DNA of 64,000 nt, taken from positions 124,001 through 188,000 of the forward strand of contig NZ_CANLVF010000007.1 of assembly GCF_947494555.1 (NCBI RefSeq). Direction: 5' to 3'. Position numbers and translations under genes: made by a program. The DNA comes from an uncultured Roseibium sp. (GTDB lineage: Bacteria; Pseudomonadota; Alphaproteobacteria; Rhizobiales; Stappiaceae). Of the stretch, positions 52,966 to 61,044 are shown piece by piece. A model generated the notes under the pieces. It searched no databases. It was given only the letters and a program-made list of their open reading frames with translations, and had not been told where the DNA came from. Within the stretch, counting starts at the first letter, position 1. Each line of letters opens with the position of its first letter.

Positions 52966-54129
52966 TCAGAGAGCCTCCTTGCGGTCCAGGTTCATCTGCC
53001 GTCGCAGGCTTTCATGAAACCAGCGGATCGGGTCTTCGGCTCCCGGTCCTTCCGAAAGCGGTCCAAAGTTGAACCCCGGCATACTTAGACCCCGCTGAAC
53101 CTTCTCGCAGATCCAGATATCCTCCGTTTGAAAATCACCCGTTTCCAGTGCTGGTTTCGTCCAGTTGTCCGACGAGATGATTCCGGTTTTCTTGTCGAAG
53201 CCAGGTATGTATTTGCGCTCGTCGGTCCATTGCCAGGGACCGACCCACTGGCGCACATCAAGCTGCGTTCTACCCGGTGCCAACGGTCGCAGTGATGTGA
53301 CTGACAGACCGTACGGGGTCGGAACAATCAGTGTTGCGGGAAAGAGGAAAAACACGCCACCATATCCTGGCTCGGACGCGCTGCTAATCACGCCGGTGGA
53401 GCCCGTCTCCTCCCGGATTTTCTTTGGCAGGCGGTGCCGGACCCCATCCTCGTTCGCAAACCAGATCATGTGATCACCGGCGTTTTCCCAAACGTTCTTG
53501 TCCGGTGTCGGACCGCCAAGGGTATGCTCGTGGAGATAGGCAAGGTGATATCCGTCGATCGCATTTTCGGCGAAGACCTTCCAGTTGCATTTGACGTCAT
53601 AGACAAGTGGTGCGGCTTCCTTGACATCACTGGCGAAAATGTCGTGCGGCCAGACCTGATCCCTGACGGGTGCGATCCAATCATCGAACCGTGCCTGCGC
53701 ATTCGGGTTCACAAAAACGAACTCCTTGAATACGCCGATTGCGGCCGGTTTGAGGGCGAGACTTGCACGGTCGAGGTCGGCGAAACAACTCTGTCTGTCC
53801 GGAACGCCGCGCAACTCACCACCGAGACCGTAGGTCCAGCGGTGGTAGGGGCAAACGATTGCACCACCAGTGTTTCCCTCGGCTGCGTCCAGCAGTGTCG
53901 CCCCGCGGTGTCGGCAAAAATTGTGAAAGGCATTCAGAGAGCCGGTCTTGTCGCGGATAACAAAAAGGGTCGCCGCACCGATGTGGACGAGCCGGTAATC
54001 ACCCGGTTCAGCGAAGTCCGCGACGGTCCCGGCAAAACTCCAGGCATCTCGGAACAGGGTCTGCTGTTCCAGTCTGAACCAGTCATCGCTGAAATAAGCA
54101 TCGGGTTGCAGGCGGAAAGCATCAGTCAT
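52966..54129 (-). CDS. Aromatic-ring-hydroxylating-type Rieske dioxygenase, alpha subunit
   Basis: 387 residues. The Rieske motif is CRHRGATLLDAAEG followed by CPYHRWTYG, and the catalytic domain has NAIDGYHLAYLHEHTLGG with the bridging Asp of classical ring-hydroxylating oxygenases. It differs from the quaternary-amine type at 37.7 kb in this bridging residue. No beta subunit, ferredoxin or reductase gene is adjacent. The gene overlaps the upstream TetR gene by eight bases, so the enzyme is probably under its direct control. Substrate unknown. Confidence 0.88.
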   Translation of the reverse strand: MTDAFRLQPDAYFSDDWFRLEQQTLFRDAWSFAGTVADFAEPGDYRLVHIGAATLFVIRDKTGSLNAFHNFCRHRGATLLDAAEGNTGGAIVCPYHRWTYGLGGELRGVPDRQSCFADLDRASLALKPAAIGVFKEFVFVNPNAQARFDDWIAPVRDQVWPHDIFASDVKEAAPLVYDVKCNWKVFAENAIDGYHLAYLHEHTLGGPTPDKNVWENAGDHMIWFANEDGVRHRLPKKIREETGSTGVISSASEPGYGGVFFLFPATLIVPTPYGLSVTSLRPLAPGRTQLDVRQWVGPWQWTDERKYIPGFDKKTGIISSDNWTKPALETGDFQTEDIWICEKVQRGLSMPGFNFGPLSEGPGAEDPIRWFHESLRRQMNLDRKEAL

Positions 54130-54712
54130 TGCCGGCCTCCAGTGTTGAGACGAGCAGGTGGGCTGCCTGTCGTGACGAGGTTACGAAACGGTCGGAAATG
54201 CCAATCGGGTAAAGTGCTTCCACGTTGAAATAGATGCCGGAAATCCCTACCGCGGCAGCCTCCAGGTGCGAGGTGGGCGTTTCCGGATGAGCACGTACAA
54301 TCTCTGCCTTCAAGTGACCCACAAAATCCGTAAGCCACTGCTGAAGCTGTGCTGCCAGCACGGCATCGTCCGGGGCGGCGGCACTCAAGGCGTTGAACAC
54401 CAGGACAAGGTGAGGATTAGCGCTTTTGCGATCGAACAACACGTCCAGGAGCGTTTCGAGACGATTTGTATCCGGGAGCGACGCGAGCAAATGTTCCGTG
54501 GCGTCCCGGCTGCGCGTCAGGAACCGTTCGACAAGGGCTTCTTGAAGATCTTCCCTGTTGCCGACATTGTGCCGGATGAGCGGGCGTGCAAGACCAGCGA
54601 ACTCTGCCGTCTTGCCGAGGGTTGCTCCCTCAAGCCCATAGCGCGCAACGCACAGTTCGAACGCATCCAGAATCTGCTCTCGACGGTCATCCTTGATTTC
54701 AGGTCTTGCCAA
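54122..54712 (-). CDS. TetR-family regulator of the Rieske operon
   Basis: 196 residues from TTG 54712, with GGAG seven bases upstream; an earlier TTG at 54745 would add 11 hydrophobic residues and lies inside an operator. The recognition region is LEGATLGKTAEFAGLARPLI. The C-terminal domain is of the TetR_C type without a ligand clue. It heads the operon TetR-Rieske-small membrane protein and probably represses itself through twin operators at 54729-54785. Confidence 0.87.
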   Translation of the reverse strand: MARPEIKDDRREQILDAFELCVARYGLEGATLGKTAEFAGLARPLIRHNVGNREDLQEALVERFLTRSRDATEHLLASLPDTNRLETLLDVLFDRKSANPHLVLVFNALSAAAPDDAVLAAQLQQWLTDFVGHLKAEIVRAHPETPTSHLEAAAVGISGIYFNVEALYPIGISDRFVTSSRQAAHLLVSTLEAGND

Positions 54713-54728
54713 ACTGCATCTCCAGTAA

Positions 54729-54785
54729 ATTATCAGGATTGACAATCAATTTAGGAAAATACCTTTAATTGTCAAGAATGATAAT
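54729..54785. promoter_or_regulatory. Mirror-image twin operators and promoter of the TetR-Rieske operon
   Basis: Two 18-base sites of form ATTRTCAnnnnTGAYAAT lie at 54729-54746 and 54768-54785, mirrored so that the whole region is one nested inverted repeat with 11-base outer arms (GTAAATTATCA at 54725-54735 and its complement at 54779-54789). On the minus strand TTGACA (54775-54770), 16 bases, TAAATT (54753-54748) reads into the TetR gene. One site covers the -35 box and the other lies just downstream of the -10. Confidence 0.78.
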
Positions 54786-54863
54786 TTACCTGCTCGGAGC
54801 GCGAGAAGTGCTTCTTTCCGGTTTCAAAGCACGTTTTGCGCTCATCGGGCAGGAATTCTGCAA

Positions 54864-54897
54864 CAAAAAAACCGCCGGCTGAGGCCAGCCGGCGGTT
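54864..54897 (-). terminator. Terminator after trcR
   Basis: Perfect 11-base stem AACCGCCGGCT / AGCCGGCGGTT. On the minus strand it is followed by seven T (plus-strand A-run 54864-54870). It lies 25 bases after the trcR stop. Confidence 0.92.
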
Positions 54898-54922
54898 AAA
54901 CACACATTGCAATAGTGCGGTG

Positions 54923-55663
54923 TTACTTGGCTTCTTCGTCGCCCTCGGCGTCTTCGACGTCATCACCCTTCAGCGAATTGAGCTTCGCAAAGACGGCGTC
55001 CGCGTCGATTTCCTCTTCCTCTTCGCGCTTCACAGGCTGGCTCGGATCCAGTGAGAAAGCGGCGGCAATGGCGTCTTCACTGGTGCTGTCCTCAACGGGC
55101 ATCAGTGTTTCGACCGGTTCGCCGGCGACAGGCTGCGGCGCATTCTTCGCAGCCTTTTCAACTTCCATGTCCAGTTCGAGCTGGCTGCAAAGGCCAAGCG
55201 TTACCGGGTCGGACGGTGTCAGGTTTGCAGAATTCCAGTGCGTCCGGTCCCGGATTGCCGCAATCGTCGGCTTGGTCGTGCCAACAAGGCGCATGATCTG
55301 CGCATCTTTCATTTCCGGATGGTTGCGGACCAGCCAGAGGATGGCGTTCGGACGGTCCTGACGGCGGGAAACAGGCGTATAACGCGGACCCTTGCGCTTG
55401 GACTCAGGTACGACCACCTTCGAGCCCTGAAGCTTCAGATGGTAATTCGGATCGTTTTGCGCCTTTTCAACTTCTTCACGCGTCAACTGGCCGGTCAGAA
55501 TGGGATCAAGTCCCTTGATACCCTGAGCAGCCTCACCATCGGCAATGGCCTTGACCTCCAACGGATGCAATTTGCAGAACGTCGCGATCTGGGTGAAGCT
55601 CAGAGCCGTGTTGTCCACGAGCCAGACAGCGGTGGCCTTCGGCATTAGCGGCGTGTTCGCCAT
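54923..55663 (-). CDS. trcR: Cell cycle transcriptional regulator TrcR (DUF1013)
   Basis: 246 residues from ATG 55663 (MANTPLMPKATAVWLVDNTA), with AGAGGAA nine bases upstream; the longer frame has no homology. The body holds a helix-turn-helix-like segment, LSFTQIATFCKLHPLEVKAI, and NAILWLVRNHPEMKDAQIMR with LVGTTKPTIAAIR. The last ~70 residues are acidic. DUF1013 proteins are confined to alphaproteobacteria; the Caulobacter member TrcR associates with RNA polymerase and affects cell-cycle promoters. Confidence 0.9.
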   Translation of the reverse strand: MANTPLMPKATAVWLVDNTALSFTQIATFCKLHPLEVKAIADGEAAQGIKGLDPILTGQLTREEVEKAQNDPNYHLKLQGSKVVVPESKRKGPRYTPVSRRQDRPNAILWLVRNHPEMKDAQIMRLVGTTKPTIAAIRDRTHWNSANLTPSDPVTLGLCSQLELDMEVEKAAKNAPQPVAGEPVETLMPVEDSTSEDAIAAAFSLDPSQPVKREEEEEIDADAVFAKLNSLKGDDVEDAEGDEEAK

Positions 55664-55817
55664 CGGATAAATTCCTCTCGTGTGCTCCCTCGCCCGGCAG
55701 GGCGAAAAAGCGGTGTTCTCTTTGTATTTCATGGAAAGTGGCGGGAATATATGCCGAACGCTGCGGAAACGCAAATGCTGTCATTCAATCTGCGTTTCCT
55801 CGCTTTAAGTGCCTTGT

Positions 55818-56822
55818 TCAGCTACTTGCGGTCAGGACGATTTTGCCAATGTGTCCAGAGCTTTCCATCCGCCGGTGGGCCTCGGCGGCCTGTGCAAGCG
55901 GAAAGGTCGAATCCATAACCGGCTTCACTTTTCCCGACTCGATCAGCGGCCAGACCTTCGCTTCCAGGTTTTCAGCAATCGCGGTTTTGAAGGCATCGCT
56001 GCGCGGGCGCAGCGTCGACCCGGTATGCGTCAGCCGCTTGACCATCAGGCGTGAAAAATTGGCGTTTTCCGCAACGCCGTTCAGCGTGGCAATCTGGCAG
56101 ACCCGCCCCTCGACCGCCGCCGCCTTCCAGTTCCGTTCGACATAGTCACCACCGACCATGTCGAGGATCACGTTGACACCTTCACCGCCGGTAATTTCGT
56201 GAATGACTTTCTCAAAGGCATCCGTGCGGTAGTTGATCACATGATCCGCTCCCAGATTTCGAACGGCGTCGGCCTTGTCTTCGGAACCGACCGTGGTGAA
56301 CACTTCCGCACCGAAGGCCTTCGCAAGCTGGATCGCGGTGGTACCTATTCCCGACGTCCCGCCATGAACGAGAAACCGTTCTCCGGCGGCAAGGGCGCAG
56401 CGGTCAAAGACATTGGTCCATACCGTGAAAAAGGTCTCGGGCAGAGCTGCAGCCTCGATCATCGACAAACCTGCTGGAATCGGCAATGCATGACCGGCGG
56501 AAACCTTGCAATAGCCGGCATAGCCTCCCCCGGGGGCGAGCGCCGTTACCTTGTCACCAACCTTGTAGCGCTTGACCTCATCACCACAAACAACGATCTC
56601 ACCGGCGACCTCGAGACCCGGCAGGTCAGACGCACCCTTCGGGGGCGGGTAAGCCCCTTTTCGTTGAAGAACGTCCGGACGATTGACGCCGGCGGCCTCA
56701 ACCCGGATCAGGATCTCATGCGGGCCCGGAACCGGCAGCGGCCGCTCTTCGGCAACAAGCACCTCCGGTCCTCCAGGCTCGCTAATCGCAATTGCGGTCA
56801 TGGTGTCCGGCAAATTTTGCAT
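55818..56822 (-). CDS. NAD(P)H-quinone oxidoreductase, PIG3-type MDR family
   Basis: About 334 residues of zinc-free medium-chain dehydrogenase. AAGVNRPDVLQRKGAYPPP, ALAPGGGYAGYCKV, AAALPETFFTVWTNVF and the cofactor loop VHGGTSGIGTTAIQLAKAFG are typical of PIG3-like quinone reductases. ATG 56822 is chosen because AGAGGA is nine to ten bases upstream; the ATG at 56831 is too close to it. It is divergent from DUF1192, a usual neighbour in Hyphomicrobiales. Confidence 0.9.
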   Translation of the reverse strand: MQNLPDTMTAIAISEPGGPEVLVAEERPLPVPGPHEILIRVEAAGVNRPDVLQRKGAYPPPKGASDLPGLEVAGEIVVCGDEVKRYKVGDKVTALAPGGGYAGYCKVSAGHALPIPAGLSMIEAAALPETFFTVWTNVFDRCALAAGERFLVHGGTSGIGTTAIQLAKAFGAEVFTTVGSEDKADAVRNLGADHVINYRTDAFEKVIHEITGGEGVNVILDMVGGDYVERNWKAAAVEGRVCQIATLNGVAENANFSRLMVKRLTHTGSTLRPRSDAFKTAIAENLEAKVWPLIESGKVKPVMDSTFPLAQAAEAHRRMESSGHIGKIVLTASS

Positions 56823-56968
56823 ATGGGCCATTCCTCTGGTTCATTTTGGGACTGGTGGGTCGATCCGAGACTGTCTTATGGTAAACTTGAGAAGAGTGTG
56901 TCGAAAGGAAAGATCAACACGCAAACAGTTCGCGGGAATGTGAGTGCCACGCTTCAGGGAGCCAGACA

Positions 56969-57163
56969 ATGAGCCTTTTTGACGAAGATGTCCCCAAAAA
57001 GTTGGAGACAGGAAAAATTACCGTAGGGGAAGAACTTTCAAGTTTGTCGGAGGAAGATCTTACCGAACGCATTTCAGCCCTGGAGGCCGAAATTAACCGT
57101 ACGCAGCAGGAGCTGGAACAACGCAGCACTATTCGCGATGCCGCAAACTCGGTTTTCCGGTGA
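56969..57163 (+). CDS. DUF1192 family protein
   Basis: 64 residues, start MSLFDEDVPKKLETGKITVG six bases after GGGAG. The C-terminal half, SSLSEEDLTERISALEAEIN and following, is a short coiled coil. Length and layout match DUF1192, a small conserved alphaproteobacterial family of unknown function. Confidence 0.85.
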   Translation: MSLFDEDVPKKLETGKITVGEELSSLSEEDLTERISALEAEINRTQQELEQRSTIRDAANSVFR

Positions 57164-57205
57164 ACTCCATGTAAATTGTGACAATATTTTGAAATAAACT
57201 CAGGT

Positions 57206-57255
57206 ATTTACCGATTACACGGTAAATCAGGTAGGTAAATTTTTACACGTTTACC
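57206..57255. repeat. Array of four GGTAAA(T) repeats upstream of the sRNA
   Basis: ATTTACC at 57206-57212, GGTAAAT at 57221-57227 and 57234-57240, and TTTACC at 57250-57255. The first two form an 8-base inverted repeat ATTTACCG-ATTACA-CGGTAAAT. The last copy sits at the -35 position of the candidate sRNA promoter, as expected for activator or repressor binding sites. Confidence 0.55.
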
Positions 57256-57288
57256 TCTCATTAATCTTTCCAAAGTATAAATAAACCC

Positions 57289-57381
57289 ATCCAGTCATCT
57301 GGATTTGAGTGGCTCCTGTCCACTCTGTTTGACGCCTCCCTGTTAAAGACTCAGAGCCGCTACCGTGCGGCTCTTTTTTTT
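57289..57381 (+). ncRNA. Candidate trans-acting sRNA with anti-Shine-Dalgarno loops (AbcR/alpha-r15-like)
   Basis: A TATAAAT box at 57276-57282 is followed by three hairpins: ATCCAG/CTGGAT (57289-57304), GAGTGG-CTCCTGT-CCACTC (57307-57325) and a terminator AGAGCCGC/GCGGCTCT with eight T (57353-57381). CTCCT is displayed in a loop and GCCTCCC in the single-stranded linker before the terminator. This arrangement fits the Hfq-dependent AbcR-type sRNAs of Hyphomicrobiales, which block ribosome sites of ABC-transporter mRNAs. No open reading frame is present. Family assignment is from structure only; the 5' end is approximate. Confidence 0.65.
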
Positions 57382-57576
57382 GTCTCCTCCCCATAGTATC
57401 GTGTGAGCGTTCTGGTTAATCGCCGTCAGGAACGAGTTTGGCACGGCGCTTGCTCCTTTGTTGGCATGAAAGCGCGCAGCGTTTCGAAACGGAACATCCT
57501 TCTTTGGGGTGTTTCGGGCCGGGACAACAGAACAAAGGCGCGGCGAACCGGAAGAGTAGTTGAGGCGTAGAATCCT

Positions 57577-58122
57577 ATGACGGAAGACATGAAAAAAGCC
57601 GGTGGTCCTGCAAGTGCGGTACACATTGCGCATCACCTAGCCAACTCGGACAACTTCCAGAACCTGTTTCAGGAAGGCATGTCTCTCGTTGAAGAAACCG
57701 CCATGTATCTGGATGGAGAAGGCCGCGAAGAAGCCAAGCAGCTGCCGCGCCCAGCTTCACTCGCCTACGCGACAGAATCCATGCGGCTGACAACACGCCT
57801 GATGCAGCTTGCATCGTGGCTCCTCCTTCAGCGCGCCGTCAATGAAGGCGAAATGTCCCGCGAGCAGGCAGGCAGCGAGAAAAACAAGGTCCGCCTCGAT
57901 AAGCTGAGCAGCGCCACCGGCGGCCCGGCCTGGGAAGACCTGCCGCAAACACTGCGCGACCTGATCGAACGCTCCACCCGTCTTCAGGAACGCGTCGTCC
58001 ATCTCGACAAGATGCTTTATCGCAAGGGCGTCGAAGAGAACCACAAAGAAGAAGCGATCAACGACAATCCGGTCGCATCGCAACTGAACCAGCTTCATGC
58101 AGCCTTCGCCAAACTCGGCTGA
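57577..58122 (+). CDS. rcdA: Protease adaptor RcdA (DUF1465)
   Basis: 181 residues, mostly helical. HIAHHLANSDNFQNLFQEGM, LPRPASLAYATESMRLTTRL, MQLASWLLLQRAV and LDKLSSATGGPAWEDLP are DUF1465 signatures. In Caulobacter RcdA is an adaptor that helps ClpXP degrade the cell-cycle regulator CtrA. A terminator follows at 58147. The promoter region upstream of 57577 lies after the sRNA terminator, so rcdA is transcribed separately. Confidence 0.9.
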   Translation: MTEDMKKAGGPASAVHIAHHLANSDNFQNLFQEGMSLVEETAMYLDGEGREEAKQLPRPASLAYATESMRLTTRLMQLASWLLLQRAVNEGEMSREQAGSEKNKVRLDKLSSATGGPAWEDLPQTLRDLIERSTRLQERVVHLDKMLYRKGVEENHKEEAINDNPVASQLNQLHAAFAKLG

Positions 58123-58146
58123 CCAGACGCCCAATCCGCTTCAATG

Positions 58147-58174
58147 AAAAGCCGCCATTTGGCGGCTTTTTTTT
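58147..58174 (+). terminator. Terminator after rcdA
   Basis: Stem AAAAGCCGCC-ATTT-GGCGGCTTTT followed by eight T in all. It lies 25 bases after the rcdA stop. Confidence 0.92.
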
Positions 58175-58237
58175 CACGCCGGCCGGACCGCGCGGACATC
58201 ATGTTCAGGGTCCCAGCCGTTCAACCGCCAGCAGATT

Positions 58238-58831
58238 TCAGGACGGCTCAATCACGCGGGTCAATATCTCCAGCAGGGACGTTCTAATCTCCTTTTGAGA
58301 CGCCGCACTTGTTCCGACAGCGCTTTGACCCGCTCTTTCGATAAGATCAAGCACAAGGCCCGCAGTCGCCTTCCGGCTTGAATAGATATCGGGAATGTGC
58401 CGTTCAAGCGCCCCGATCAGGCGTGACCTTGTGCTCAGGAACGTGCCGCCGGCCTCCGGGTTTCGGAAGATCTCAGCGACGATTTCGGCACTGAGCGCCG
58501 CATTTTCAGGTGACGAACAGATTGCATAATAGGCCTGGGCAAACTCAATAAGCGCAGCGCTGCCTTGAACCGGCGCGGATTCAAGCAGATTGAGCAGCGG
58601 CTCCATCTCTGAGGCCTCGATTTCAGCGATCGCCGCGATAATCTCGTGTTTGCCTTTGAAGTGATTATAGAGATTTCCAAGACTGATACCGGCCTCGCCC
58701 GCGATGTCGCGCATACCCGTTTGATGAAATCCCTTGAGAATAAAGAGCGTCGCCGCTGCCTCAACGATCAGCTGGCGGCGCTGTGCGGTCTTGTCCGCGC
58801 GCGTGTACTTCTCTGGTCTGTTTTCCGCCAT
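58238..58831 (-). CDS. TetR-family transcriptional regulator
   Basis: 197 residues. The helix-turn-helix is GFHQTGMRDIAGEAGISLGN followed by LYNHFKGKHEIIAAI, a textbook TetR pattern. The C-terminal domain has no ligand clue. It is divergent from a fatty acid hydroxylase-like gene, with a perfect palindrome between them. Confidence 0.9.
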   Translation of the reverse strand: MAENRPEKYTRADKTAQRRQLIVEAAATLFILKGFHQTGMRDIAGEAGISLGNLYNHFKGKHEIIAAIAEIEASEMEPLLNLLESAPVQGSAALIEFAQAYYAICSSPENAALSAEIVAEIFRNPEAGGTFLSTRSRLIGALERHIPDIYSSRKATAGLVLDLIERAGQSAVGTSAASQKEIRTSLLEILTRVIEPS

Positions 58832-58934
58832 CTGCTTTTCTTGTCCGTTCAGGATTCCCTGCCACGTTAGTGAATGTTTCTCATTTCAGGTTTTGACCCG
58901 ACTTGCAATTCGACCAGCGTGATATTAGTTAACT

Positions 58935-58950
58935 GAACGAACGTTCGTTC
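58935..58950. promoter_or_regulatory. TetR operator palindrome
   Basis: Perfect 16-base palindrome GAACGAAC/GTTCGTTC, 14 bases before the hydroxylase start codon and between it and the divergent TetR gene. Likely the operator of that TetR. Confidence 0.72.
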
Positions 58951-58964
58951 TAATGGAGTATGTG

Positions 58965-59876
58965 ATGTTCGACAATATAGAATCGCGTTTGTCACTGGCG
59001 GACCCCGTGTTCGCAGGTGTTGAGATGGTGGGTCTTGTCTTCCTGCTGCTGCTGGTTTCCGAAACGGCTTGGGATCTGTTTTCCGGCTACCGGAAATCTC
59101 TTCGGGAAACCGGCGCGAATATTCTCATTTCAATCGTCAACAATGTTCTGGAACGGCTTGCATTCGGCGCGATCTTTGTTGTCGGGATCTTCGCGGCGGA
59201 ATATCTAGCGGTTGCGACCATACCGCTGTCTTGGTGGTCCTGGCTGCTCGCGGTCCTTTTGGCGGACCTGACATACTACTGGATGCACAGGTGCGAACAC
59301 CGTGTCCGCCTGCTTTGGACGTATCACAGCGTTCATCACTCTTCGCCGGAATTCAATTTCAGCACAGCATTGCGCCTGGCCTGGATCGAAGCGCTGTTTA
59401 CCTGGATTTTCTTCGTTCCGATGGTGGTGCTGGGCTTCGACCCTGCCCAGGTGATCGCCGCCCTCGCCGTCGTGATCGCTTACCAATCCTGGATCCACAC
59501 TGAAAAGCTCGGAAAACTCGGTTTTCTCGACGGGGTTTTGAACACACCCTCCAACCATCGCGTACACCATGGCAGGAATCCGATCTATCTGGACAAGAAT
59601 TACGGCGGCATCCTGATCGTCTGGGACAGGTTGTTCGGCACGTATGAACCGGAAACCGAGAAGGTTCTGTACGGGATAACCGAACCGGTGAGGTCGTCGA
59701 ACCCCTTCATCATCAACTTTCGCGAGACAGCGCTTCTCTTGAAGGATGTGCTTCGGCCCGGACCACTGAAATCCCGGCTGGCGACAATCGTCATGCCGCC
59801 GGGCTGGCGCAAGGAAAAGAGAGCAAACAACCAGGCCGAAACCCTCGAACAGACACCACAGCGTCAGGACACGTGA
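58965..59876 (+). CDS. Fatty acid hydroxylase/sterol desaturase family membrane protein
   Basis: About 303 residues from ATG 58965, six bases after GGAG. Membrane helices precede and surround the three diiron histidine clusters HRCEH, HSVHHS and HRVHH. The first cluster is in YYWMHRCEHRVRLLW and the last in SNHRVHHGRNPIYL. Enzymes of this family hydroxylate or desaturate lipid or sterol-like substrates. Divergent TetR control is likely. Its stop overlaps the start of a hydrolase gene. Confidence 0.88.
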   Translation: MFDNIESRLSLADPVFAGVEMVGLVFLLLLVSETAWDLFSGYRKSLRETGANILISIVNNVLERLAFGAIFVVGIFAAEYLAVATIPLSWWSWLLAVLLADLTYYWMHRCEHRVRLLWTYHSVHHSSPEFNFSTALRLAWIEALFTWIFFVPMVVLGFDPAQVIAALAVVIAYQSWIHTEKLGKLGFLDGVLNTPSNHRVHHGRNPIYLDKNYGGILIVWDRLFGTYEPETEKVLYGITEPVRSSNPFIINFRETALLLKDVLRPGPLKSRLATIVMPPGWRKEKRANNQAETLEQTPQRQDT

Positions 59877-60925
59877 TGAAGCTCGACGTCATTGCAGCAA
59901 CGTTTGCAGGCTATCTCGCAGCGTTCGGTCTGACCGAACGCCCGCAAACTCCGAGTGACCGGGACTACGTCGTTGAACATCACAGATTGCCGGGCGGTAG
60001 TCCGGGTGTGACCCTCGACGCGGAGCTGACGGTTCCAAGCGGGAGCGCGCGCGTTCCCGGCGTTGTTCTCATTACGGGATCGGGACCGCAGAACAAAAAT
60101 GAGGAAGTCGCAGGCCACAAACCGTTTCTGGTTCTGTCCGACTTCCTTACAAAGCAAGGCTTGGCGGTTCTCAGATATGATGATCGCGGCGTCGGCAAAA
60201 GCACCGGCGATTTTGCCTCAGTCACACCGTCAGAACTTGCGGCCGACGCCGCCGCTGCCATGCGGTTTTTGAAACTGCATCCGCGTGTTGCCGGCAGCAA
60301 GACAGGATACATCGGACATTCGGAGGGTGGATATCTTGCGCCGATTGCGCATAAGCAAAGTTCGGCAGACTTCCACATTTTTCTCGCAGCGCCCGCGCTT
60401 CGATTGCTTCCCGATGTCATGGCGACACAGGTTGCCGACATTGCCAGGGCGGAGGGTGTTCCGGAAAGCGAGATTGATCGGCAACTTCGTGCGGTCGACG
60501 AGGTGGTGTCCTTGCTTCGATCGGCAAAAACCAGGCAGGACATTCGCGGGGAACTGTCCCTCATCTTCAAGCGGGCCGGTGCAAATCGCAGCCAGATCAA
60601 GGAAAATGTCGAGCTATGGTCGACGCCGTGGGCGAAAGCCTATGTACGTCACGACCCCGGCCCCTATTTGGAAACCCTCAATGTGCCTGTGCTTGCCGTT
60701 TTTGGCGAACATGATCTGCAGGTCTCGCCCCGGATAAATGCGCCGGTGATGGAAAAGATGTTGCGGCACCCCAAGTCCAAGACACTTGTGCTGGCGGGAC
60801 TGAATCACCTTCTGCAGCCGACGGAAACCGGCAGGGTGTCGGAATATGTCCGTATTCCGACTACGATAGATCCGACGGCACTCGACACCATAGGAAAGTG
60901 GGTAAAGACTGTCACAGGCAACTGA
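59876..60925 (+). CDS. Alpha/beta hydrolase
   Basis: 349 residues; ATG 59876 shares its A with the previous stop (TGATG). The fold is visible in VLITGSGPQNKNEEVAGHKP, LRYDDRGVGKSTGDF, the nucleophile elbow GYIGHSEGGYLAP, the aspartate in VFGEHDLQVSP and the histidine in LAGLNHLLQP. This pattern resembles the Aes/YbfF-like esterase or dienelactone-hydrolase-like group with an N-terminal non-catalytic strand. Translational coupling suggests it processes a product or substrate of the hydroxylase. Confidence 0.85.
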   Translation: MKLDVIAATFAGYLAAFGLTERPQTPSDRDYVVEHHRLPGGSPGVTLDAELTVPSGSARVPGVVLITGSGPQNKNEEVAGHKPFLVLSDFLTKQGLAVLRYDDRGVGKSTGDFASVTPSELAADAAAAMRFLKLHPRVAGSKTGYIGHSEGGYLAPIAHKQSSADFHIFLAAPALRLLPDVMATQVADIARAEGVPESEIDRQLRAVDEVVSLLRSAKTRQDIRGELSLIFKRAGANRSQIKENVELWSTPWAKAYVRHDPGPYLETLNVPVLAVFGEHDLQVSPRINAPVMEKMLRHPKSKTLVLAGLNHLLQPTETGRVSEYVRIPTTIDPTALDTIGKWVKTVTGN

Positions 60926-60994
60926 ATATACGATCGCAAACCAGATCGATCGTCCCACTTGTGACTGCCAGACGGAACGCGAAATGTGTGCAAC

Positions 60995-61021
60995 AAAAAA
61001 CCCGGCCATTGGCCGGGTTTT
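60995..61021 (-). terminator. Terminator after rpmE
   Basis: Perfect stem AAACCCGGCC/GGCCGGGTTT. On the minus strand it is followed by six T (plus-strand A-run 60995-61000). It may also serve the convergent hydrolase gene. Confidence 0.9.
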
Positions 61022-61044
61022 CAATGTCGAGAATTTCGCGGCGA

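Noticed and set aside
53434..54228. 264-codon plus-strand frame opposite the ring-hydroxylating Rieske gene
   Set aside because: The minus strand encodes intact Rieske and catalytic motifs; the plus-strand frame has none.
54725..54789. Transcription terminator from the large inverted repeat
   Set aside because: The loop is too large, there is no T-run in a suitable place, and promoter elements lie between the arms; operators explain it better.
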